A stretch of 64,000 nt of DNA from Acanthopleura granulata (taxonomy: Eukaryota; Mollusca; Polyplacophora; Chitonida; Chitonidae), in NCBI GenBank assembly GCA_016165875.1, contig JABBOT010000004.1, positions 17,919,672 through 17,983,671 of the forward strand, in the 5' to 3' direction. The notes below the pieces were generated by a model. That model was not told the origin of the DNA. It saw only the letters and a list, made by a program, of their open reading frames with translations, and made no database searches. This document shows, in pieces, positions 22,801-64,000 of this stretch (its first letter is position 1; each line of letters opens with the position of its first letter). The position numbers and the translations under genes are program-made.

Positions 22801-24816
22801 TCCACAAAAGACTATCTGACACCGACAGTTTATTTTATTTATTTATGAGAGTGAACTTCTCGACTAATTGGAAAAGCTTGCCTTTGTCACAAGAAGACAC
22901 AGAATATGAACATTTTAAGGACTCCTCGTCGTTATATGAGTGAAACATTGTCAAGTGTACGACGTTAAACCCCAAGCACTTACCCACTAGCTCACTGACA
23001 GAACAAAGCACACTGTAGGAATAAGCGTTCAGATCGGCCCGAAAGCCAGAAAAAAATTTATTATCACATTCCAGGTTGTCGGATTTTTATCGGACAATGC
23101 TTGAACAAACTGTCTGCTTGGTTGGCATTCAAATATTACATATCCTCTCCCAGTGTCCTAGTCGTCAGGACGCCATTGTAATGGAACTCCACTATTCGAG
23201 GACTATTCCACCATTCGTGGGTTCTCTTTTGCTTTTATTCAACATATATTATAAGGAAACATTATTTTTATCATACCCGTATATCGTTCGTGTCTTATAT
23301 TCAGGGCTGTGTTGTATGGAGGTCTTCGTTTAAATCCCTATAAAAAAAACTCGAGGTTGCTTCTATACAGTCCGCTTTGTGGGTGGTGCACGTTCTTATT
23401 ATATACTTCAGGTGAAGCTGAAATACTCCTGTATAGGTCATATGGATTACCGCAAGCACCCATACAATTTCAGTACAAGAACACTTGCTCATCATACATA
23501 CATACACATGTGAGATCACACTCCATCAATGCCATTTGTTTTGCGCCCACAGAGCGATGATCAGATAACCGCAAGGACTCACGTTATGCGTGTAAAACAG
23601 TTCAGAGTTCTAGGATATGAAGAACTACTGTTAAACTCGCTCCCTGATACAAACCTTAATCGAAATTGTATTATTGTAGATAATGACGTATGCCAGTAAA
23701 TTTTACTAATTTTCTCCCATGTCCGTGTCGAATTAACCCATCCGAAGTCCGTTAAAAATCTCATGCTGCAATTAAAGCTCTTGTTACACCGGTGAACCCT
23801 GTCCCATCTCACCACCGTTTGTTCGACGGGAATCTTGAAATTGAATAGCCCTTCAGCCCCTACGGTAAATACCAGGTGAGGAGAAGAGTGCAAGGCGTGT
23901 GTAAACCTGTCCCGGTTACAGGTACTACATCTAGGGTCTGGTGAAAATGTATGTTGTATACACTCACAGTTCAAATATCACGTTTACCGTATATATCTTT
24001 TATGTATTTTCAAAAGTGAAAACTTGCCTTCACCTGACAACTGCCATGCAAGCGAACTGTTGCCTTACTGACACATCACACGTACACCTGTAGCAGGGTG
24101 TTTTGTTATACGGGAGTATATATACGAGCCAACTACACCACACAGGCTTTGACGTCGAGAAGGATAAAATTTGCCGTGTATAGTTGCGCAATCCAGTTCT
24201 TGTTGACACAAGGCTGTATGATGTAATAAAGCATTCCACAAATTTTGCTCCACCAGAGCAGGAAGTCACGTTAAGAAGGTACCGTCGTGGCATGCTTTGT
24301 GCATGTCATAATTTCATCTCTGCCTATCATATTCATGTCATCCCTTCGTGTCATCGTAACGTGCCTTGTTGCACCTTCCCATCGTCACGCGTGATAGTCC
24401 CATCGCTTCATGCCATCGTCTCAGCGCTTCGTGTATGACACGTATCATCTCCCCATCACTGTTCAATAGGCACATATCCTTCGTATCATTGACTCACAGC
24501 TTCTCATGCAACCGTCCATGTGGAGAAATCCCTTTGTTTTAACCCCTTTGTCCTACTTTTTTTTATAGACACTTTGGATAGTCACATGACAATTTGCTCC
24601 CTCTATGGCCGTTGATTAATTCCCCACAGGGTGTAGCCATGGGAACTCAAGCTACTGGCCCTGTGAAATTAGGTCCATTTAAAATTTGATATGGATGTAT
24701 GCTGGGCTTTAGTGCACAGCTTATACCACCGGGATACCACAAGAGCATCAGTGGACATCACTTGCTTTCAGGAAAGTGCTTTTTAGATTCTGCATACAAC
24801 ACCCGCCTTAAGCTGA
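19900..24816. other. Long stretch with no recognisable gene
   Basis: Apart from a SINE at 21.07 kb and a SINE-tail fragment near 22,925-22,985, nothing is recognised. Frames of 80-130 codons exist (for example 23,579-23,974 minus; 21,310-21,582 plus) but lack family motifs or splice context. I searched it specifically for GH31 exon motifs (NPFSF, WDT, DID, DMNEP) and saw none. Confidence 0.5.
21071..21200 (-). mobile_element. SINE copy, minus orientation
   Basis: Reads TTATTTGATTGGTGTCTAAC and TATTTCACTTATACGACGGC, then GGAAACCGG and CCCACGACCATCCGCAG. This is the reverse complement of the SINE tail and body seen at 0.43, 15.7 and 54 kb. Confidence 0.75.
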
Positions 24817-25404
24817 ATGAATCGGACACCCAGATCGATTAGAAAACCCGATCGCTTAGATGAATGGGAAGATCAAGACAGTGTTGATCTGAGAAGAGAA
24901 ACAAAGAAAAGATCCCAGGAGGTAGGTTTTTCAGGTCGTTTTGCTGTATTTATAGGCTCACAAAAGGGCATCATTTGTCATTTGATTATAAATAAATACT
25001 GCAAGTACCGGAAAACAAAAACATGACGCTTGTCCCACAAATCTTGAGCTACATGCATGATTATAAACTGTTGTCATATGTATAACATACATCAAGTGGA
25101 AGTATATTGATCACAATAATATTTCATGTACATTCATTTCTATATGAGTATATTTATTTGTGATCCCCTTATAGCTGATTTTAAATCTTGTGTTGGGTTT
25201 TTAAATCTATACTGAGTGGTCCTGTGACACCAAATATATTCTCAAAATACTTACATTTTTATTTCCAATCACATACCATGCAGAATCTCCAGAAAAAAAG
25301 CATCTGTTTTTTCCCCATAAATGTATCTTTGATTTTAATTACAGAGGTTATTGGAAACAGAAGACATTCTTGATAAGAAAGATGACATAAGAAAGATGAA
25401 ATGA
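24817..25404 (+). CDS. Possible two-exon small ORF of unknown function
   Basis: ATG at 24,817 gives MNRTPRSIRKPDRLDEWEDQ and a charged continuation ending SQE|gtaggt at 24,921. A good acceptor (tttaattacag|) at 25,344 continues in phase 0 with RLLETEDILDKKDDIRKMK and a stop at 25,402-25,404. The product would be 54 highly charged residues with no domain I know. It may be the 5' part of a decayed mobile-element gene, or chance. Confidence 0.22.
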
Positions 25405-26517
25405 CATTATCGGACTGGTCTACCATCATGGATTAAGCTGAGTCACAACAACGAGCTTAAAAAATATTTACAAAAGAACTGTGCAAATCCCTACAGCTGC
25501 AGCTTAATTGCCAAAAATCCTAAATACCTGACCAAAAGGACTTTACCCGGAGGAAATTCTTCTGCGGCAGGCTATATCTGATAGTTTAGGACAAGTCCAA
25601 CGTAACCCTTAGGAGGAATTGGCTACAAAAAACAAGCGTGTGTTAAAATCTCATTTTCTAAGACAATATTTGAAACCCACTTCAGGTACAACCTTTCCAA
25701 TATTCGAAAACTTGGAGGCAATGTGTCAACCTGAATAACTGGGGGCGATCTGACCAAAATATTAGGTCCAGAATGTGATAAACGATCATTCCGCACATCA
25801 ACTGTAACCTCAGTGTCGTTCAGTTCCTTCATCTGTCATAGGGGTACAAGGAAAGGACAGATTTTGATCACAACCAGTGCCAAAGGTAAACACATGACTA
25901 TTGCCATCTTACACTGCAGCTCTAACATCGCCATAGTATAATGCAGTTTTCAATTCTGGCAAACTTAATTTACATGTACATATAGAAATAAATGCCATAT
26001 TTATACCGAGTTTGTGTAACAAATCTTTATTTCCTGAAATAAAATGCAAGTCTCCCTATTCCTTCTAGGTGTACATGGAGAGGACAAGATGATCGTCCAC
26101 AGCTTTGTTCACCGGTCTCTTGGTCCAACTTGGCTAACGCTGACTTTCACAAGGTCAAGGCAAAATAGGGTCGATGGGCAGATCTCACGCAAAGGTAAAG
26201 GAACCCATTCTTGTTCCCACCAATCTATGCGTCTCACCACTACAGAGCTTGGTGTAGAAGCGTTTTTGTCTCTCAGCGCTGTGACTTCTAGCCCACAGTA
26301 GTCTGTTTTCCTTCTCCAAGATTTTTGTAAATACCAAAATTTGAAAAATCTCAATGAATGATGATGTCATTCAGTATTTGAAATATATATCTGTAGGCTT
26401 CGTAATTAAACTGATATCATTTTACTTCAGGTGGTTTTTAAAAATGGCTTCCTTATTGACTAGAATTTACACGTTATCTTTTTCAAAGCGAATTAAAACC
26501 ACACTCTCTCCTAGTTC

Positions 26518-26576
26518 TGGCCACGATATGGCTGAAATATTGCCGATGTGGCGTTAAGCCATGATATCCATTCATG
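26518..26576. repeat. Fragment of the Mutator-type terminal repeat
   Basis: CACGATATGGCTGAAATATT then GCCGATGTGGCGTTAAGCCA is near-identical to the inner part of the 16.36-16.40 kb inverted repeat (reverse complement) and related to 12,690. It is a solo remnant or part of a related short element. Confidence 0.6.
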
Positions 26577-26909
26577 TTTGTGGAGCCGAAGTAGGCCAAT
26601 CTGTGGTCATAGTTTTTAGGCTCCACCTGAGAGAATCCAATATCGTGGGTATATCGGTATTTGGCCAAACTCTGAGGTACATGATAGACCATACCTGTTA
26701 CAAAAATGAAAAGGAAAATGACAAAAAGTGAATTTAATATTCCATGGGAACTCAACATCCTTAACTAAAATCTATGTTATTGAGATGAACTATGCACCAC
26801 TGAGTATACTGTGCTTTGTTTGCAAATATGTACCGTTAACCGCGATGCATCAAATTATTTCTCATTGTATATATACGCTTAAATATATATAGTACTATCA
26901 GAAACTCAC

Positions 26910-29404
26910 AGTGAATGTAAGGTGTTATATCCTTGTCGAAAGTGTATCTTCGGAAGTCATTCGACCATGCCCTTGCCTTTTCTTGGAATGTTGCAGGTGT
27001 CATATAAGACGCGCATGAAGGTAAAGAACAGTGGAATTCCATCAGGATACCAAATCTATCCCACAGATCTTGAATGGCACCAATGTCAAGAATGCGCCTA
27101 TCTGGTTCTTCCTCCTCATCACTTTGGCCGTATGACACCTTGAGTCAACTTTTGGAGAATTTCGTGAACTCTGAGATAGAAGGGGAAAATATCTCTGAAA
27201 ATTGTAGTGTATCGATTAAAACATAGCAACCAAAAACTCATGCAGTTAAAACTTTCTTTCAGCTTGGTGATGAGCTCTGACTTGCTTCCCTTTGTTGATT
27301 GCCCTGTTTGTCTAAGCTCATTTTTCGAGACCTCTACGGTGAGACCATAAACATTGGTGTATCGCCTGTCGTTGCCATCACCTAGTAAACTGTCCAGCTT
27401 GGTCTTCTTGATGATGGCATGCAGTTCATCACCTGTGACAGAAACCATGTACACATTTAATGTTTAATAACCTGCCGTCATTCCGCTCATTATATATATA
27501 TCTAACTGAGGATTAATGAAGTTGATTTTAAAATTAATTAATGTTGTCAGCCTGCACACTCCAGAATGAAAACCAGACGTATCCTTTCCATTTCATTCTG
27601 CAGTTCCTTGTTGAGGCGCTGATCAATGGCCCATATCACTGCCTGTTGAACAATGACATATACTCTAAGCGTAATGTGTGAATACAGCATAGGCCTATAA
27701 CTTGGAAAATTGACATTGTTCACCAACCATCATAACTGATAATTTATACATCCTAACTGCTGTTTGGGTTCTATAAAGTAAATCTAATAAAGGTATAATA
27801 TTGCTGTACCTGATTGAAAAACTTTAACGAAATTCGTATTCTGAGACGGAGATCGTTTGGAACAATATGGGAAAACACAATGAAGGCACACAAATCTTCT
27901 GCCACATATTCTTTGTTATCCTTCTTTCCCAGACATTTTCTTCTCATGACTTCACATCGCTGGACGTCCCGTGATGAAACTACAAGTATAAATTTCTGCA
28001 CTGAGTATGTATGTTTACATCATTAAGCCCTAGTTTCCTGTAGCTGACATGTTTGTAACAAATCAACATGTTTCTAAAAACTAGACACAGGTGACATAGA
28101 TATAATATAGTAGAGATTGTCATAACTGTTGTGATGATGTCACAGAATGAACACTGTGCTTCATTCAGTCTGAAAAATTGTTTATAATTTCAAGTAGTAT
28201 AGGGTGTTGACAAAATATTTGAATCTTTTGTATATTTACTCTTTGTAGGAAGTCCACGAATTGGACGATTATTTGTCCATCACTTACTGCTAAAGTCACA
28301 TATTTGCCCTTTGGTGCAGTGACACGGAAAGTGAAGTTCTGTGAGTTTGCTGCATTCATGCCACTTAGAATGGTCAAATACAACAAAGTGAAAATATCAC
28401 GTGTTTGTTATCATTTATCATGAAGGCGCCTGGATTGCAAGACGCAAGGCTGGCTATCTTTACAGCTATTCGTTCGGTAAATGTACGTGGCTTAAAGCTA
28501 TATATGAGCTCTAAGAAGTTCACCTCAAGGAAATATATTCCTTAATTTGTTACGTAACCAAACAACAAACAGCGAAAGGTTATAAAGTCTGGACTACATT
28601 GTGATCTATGACTGAAACAGAACAAAGGAGATTGCCAGTACTTGGGCGGTGTTCAGATTATAACACAACATTACATGCCAAGTTTATGTGATGCTCACCC
28701 CCAGTAATGGCACAAACTACCCACTGTAGATTCAGAATGCAACTACCATCACACAGCTATGGAATATCATGTGTAGCTCCTAAGGAAGTAAAATGAAACT
28801 TCTGTACCACCGTAAATCAATTATTGTACAGTTCCAACGCTTAATACATACACAAGATGCAAGAAATAACAAAGTGTTCTTTTACACTTTTCAGATACAC
28901 ATAATAATAATACGTCATGTGTAATACAAGTCGATATTCATTGCTCAGAACTTAACATAGATCTGGTCAATTACCCACATTTAATCAACAAAACAATTAC
29001 AATACTGTATTGAATACAACTACATGTATCAGTAATTCCGTTATCTATTTTGATATGGCACACACGGCCCACCATACCTTGTATGTGAACACAGTGTGAT
29101 GTGAGGAATACAAATACACTCGAGTAATTATACTTATCATCTATATGTGTACTACAATGTATTCAATCACTCAACCTACCGTTTTGACAAAAGGTGAATG
29201 GACAGATGTCGCCAACGGGTTCCAAATGTATAAATTGTATAAATGAGTATTCTCATTTCCTCCATCAACATCACTACGGGAAAAAGACAGTGGCGTACCA
29301 TCACTTAATGTGATGTCTGTTTTGACTTGTTTGACATCTGAGTCAAAGTTTTCACAGCAAATGTGAAATACTTTCTCGTATTGCATCTTTCTCTTTGACC
29401 GCAT
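26910..29404 (-). pseudogene. Degenerate multi-exon gene-like block with SAP-like and 'DITPYIH' motifs
   Basis: Exon-like pieces on the minus strand: 29,180-29,404 (MRSKRKMQYEKVFHICCENF start, donor |gtaggt), 28,288-28,338, 27,810-27,979 (SSRDVQRCEVMRRKCLGKKD...), 27,558-27,642 (AVIWAIDQRLNKELQNEMER...), one starting 27,432, and 26,910-27,194. The 27,432 piece has KNELRQTGQSTKGSKSELIT, shaped like a SAP nucleic-acid-binding motif. The last piece has LWDRFGILMEF, EKARAWSNDFRRY and DKDITPYIH before a donor. From memory, a D-V/I-T-P-Y-M/I-H motif after a K-A-x-x-W segment recurs in repeated, probably transposon-linked invertebrate proteins. Phases agree across 27,810|27,642 and 27,558|27,432. 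They fail elsewhere, and the last piece needs a one-base frame shift near 27,140. The block is a decayed or misassembled gene; function unknown. Confidence 0.38.
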
Positions 29405-30607
29405 GGCTGTTCCCAAAAGGTTAAAAGGTTTGGACCATTCGGTCTCCGTGTTTGATGTTTTCCTCTCACGACCTCTTCCCTAAATATTGACGTTCTTTAA
29501 CAGAGGAGGCCGCCTAGAATTAAGTAAAAAACTGTACGAATAATCCTATCCTTTTGAGTTTGTCCATGAATAATTTCATATCTCAAAAATGATGAATCTA
29601 ATATCTGTTGCATGAAGGCCATTGTACTGTGTTTATATGCATAACCTCTCATTATGCACAGGACGAATGTCTTGTGCAAATAAATCTGTTCAAGCATGGG
29701 ATTTGATCCAGCAAATCACAATTAATCACGAATTGTTTAGCACAGCGTTCTCTTTTAATGACAGTCAAAGAATGTTATTGACCACGTCCTTCAAGGAACA
29801 TTTCCTGTTTGGAAACAACGTTGTCTGCTATGCTGATACGAAATGCAGCTTCTGTTTTACTTGTTGTAAAGCGAATTTAAAACGAATTTGGACATAAACT
29901 GATTGGCAGCTTAAGCATATATGTTCTTAAAGAAAACACATTAGTACAAATATTTTTTCTCACGTAATATAACAAATGTCTTTTTCTTCGTTGTTTCTGA
30001 TCAAATCACCCTTCTTAACCCAAGCGTAGTTCCGATGAAGGCATGCTTGTCTACAATTATGTAAACTGTAGGTCTATATGGAAAAACAGCTTTGATTTGT
30101 GAAAGAACTTCATTGTATTCAGTGACCCAAATATTCTAACCAAACCAACGTTCAAAAGCCTTCCTTGCTGCATGAAGTATCATGAAACCAGCGTATGTGT
30201 ACAATAGGTACCACCTAACCAAGCAAAGTTGGCAGAGGATATCATAGCAGATTCCACAGATTTTGCTACAATCAGTTTTAATGTATGGAGACGCTTACTT
30301 ATTCATGTAATGTCAATCCCTCCTTATATTGGACGTACAGTGTAAACCCGTGAGGCGTAAACAAACATTGTAGATATACTTACTTTTCTATCCGAGGAGC
30401 TTTATCTGCGGGTGACATGCTGGAACCTGATTGGCCAGACGATGTTCTTTTGAGTGACATGCATAATGAAAGAATAACCCTGGCGATATTTTACAGGCTA
30501 TATAGGTATACGTACATTGTTAGGAACACTTGCATTTTCACACGACAGGGTCAGGATACTCCGTAATTTCGCTTGAATGTCTGGAACAGCACCACCACAA
30601 CCAGAGG

Positions 30608-30614
30608 TATAAAA
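30608..30614 (+). promoter_or_regulatory. TATA-box candidate for the GH31 gene
   Basis: TATAAAA lies 95 bases before the start codon at 30,709, which would put the cap site near 30,640 and give a 5' UTR of about 70 bases. The position is plausible for a core promoter; there is no other support. Confidence 0.4.
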
Positions 30615-30693
30615 CAAAACTGGCCACGCCAGCAGGCGTTAACTGCATATAGCGCCAAAATATTCCACTGTTATTCGTTTCAAACTTGAACAA

Positions 30694-30705
30694 ATGGATT
30701 ACTGA
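30694..30705 (+). promoter_or_regulatory. Three-codon upstream ORF just before the GH31 start
   Basis: ATG GAT TAC TGA ends three bases before the main ATG at 30,709. It would be in any transcript starting at the predicted TATA-directed site. Confidence 0.35.
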
Positions 30706-30708
30706 AAA

Positions 30709-63439
<32,731 letters not shown>

Positions 63440-63770
63440 GTAAGTAAGAGCCATATATAGCCATTTGTCTATTAAATATTTTTGCTGTTGTCATAGACTG
63501 ATGCATGAACCAGGCCATCAAGAACACTTTAAGAGCCATAAAGAAGAAGTCACCTTCTAGGATTTGTAAAAGATTTAATGCCTCTTCTTAGTCCTGTTAA
63601 TTAGCAGTGAAAAGCTAAGAAAAAATTCCCCAAACCCTGACATAATAGTTTTATAAATGTTGAAGACTTTAGGTAACCAATTAAATGAAAACTGCACAAT
63701 TTTTTTCTCTCGGCCATCTTTGTCGCAATGGCCATCCATCCATCTGTCCATATTCCTCATAGAAGTTCTG

Positions 63771-64000
63771 TCTAGAACGGTTTATCTGATGTTCACTAAA
63801 CTTACACCACACTTACACATTGGCATGAGGAAGAGCCCTCATTGATTTTCAGCGACCTTGATCTTTTTTCCAAGGTCTTTGGAGACATTTGAGTTAAGTG
63901 CTTGAATACGTGTTATCTCTAGAATGGCTTAGCCCAAGTTCACCAAACTTACACCACACTTACACATTGACATGAGGAAGAACCCTACTGATTTTCGACG
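63771..64000 (+). repeat. Direct repeat array, about 148-bp period, running off the right edge
   Basis: CTTACACCACACTTACACAT with TGAGGAAGA-CCCT and TGATTTTC occurs at about 63,801 and again at about 63,949, each preceded by TCTAGAA-GG. At least one and a half units are visible in the intron after exon 40. Confidence 0.6.

Noticed and set aside
23579..23974. 131-codon minus-strand frame
   Set aside because: No family motif, no supporting splice sites and composition like its surroundings; open frames of this size occur by chance in 64 kb.

Overview
This is animal nuclear DNA. Both real protein-coding genes are split by many GT-AG introns. The sequence is AT-rich and carries tRNA-derived SINEs, foldback/MITE-like elements, a FLYWCH/Mutator-type DNA transposon and a minisatellite. 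No bacterial operon logic is visible. The gene set (ABCA1-type lipid transporter, tandem GH31 digestive glucosidase) and SINE tails ending in ATAAATAAATA suggest a marine invertebrate. A lophotrochozoan such as a mollusc or brachiopod is my best guess; this is an inference from repeat style and not proven.

Layout. (1) 73-5,531, minus strand: the first ten coding exons (480 codons, frame-consistent at every junction) of an ABCA1-like full ABC transporter, running off the left edge, with a 5' UTR splice acceptor at 5,633. (2) 5.6-12.4 kb: non-coding, with a MITE-like element at 10.3-10.85 kb. (3) 12.43-16.74 kb: a Mutator-superfamily transposon of the FLYWCH-carrying (Phantom-like) type with TIRs of about 0.5-0.7 kb, a dead transposase and a nested SINE. 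(4) 18,382-18,834, plus strand: a lone first exon (membrane anchor, trefoil domain, start of a GH31 N-terminal region) with no partner exons nearby, followed by a 41-bp minisatellite. (5) 19.9-30.6 kb: mostly unexplained, with a degenerate multi-exon block on the minus strand at 26.9-29.4 kb. (6) 30,709-63,439, plus strand: 40 exons (5,082 coding nt, 1,694 codons) of a sucrase-isomaltase/maltase-glucoamylase-like type II membrane protein. It has two complete GH31 modules, each preceded by a trefoil (P-type) domain, and continues off the right edge.

The GH31 protein is one polypeptide made by internal duplication. Both modules keep the nucleophile (WIDMNEP), acid/base (HWLGDN), DID and FSRNHN motifs, so both halves look catalytic. 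The exon at 18.4 kb ends in the same phase as the gene's own exon 1 and could splice to exon 2 at 34,208 as an alternative first exon; otherwise it is the stump of a duplicated gene. The ABCA gene and the GH31 gene(s) diverge head to head; nothing in the sequence links them functionally.

Most notable: the lone first exon, the coordinated absence of one disulfide pair from all three trefoil domains, the near-perfect exon-by-exon symmetry of the GH31 duplication, the decayed FLYWCH/MULE element, and the 34.7-35.5 kb foldback element. I did not find a clearly new biochemical system.
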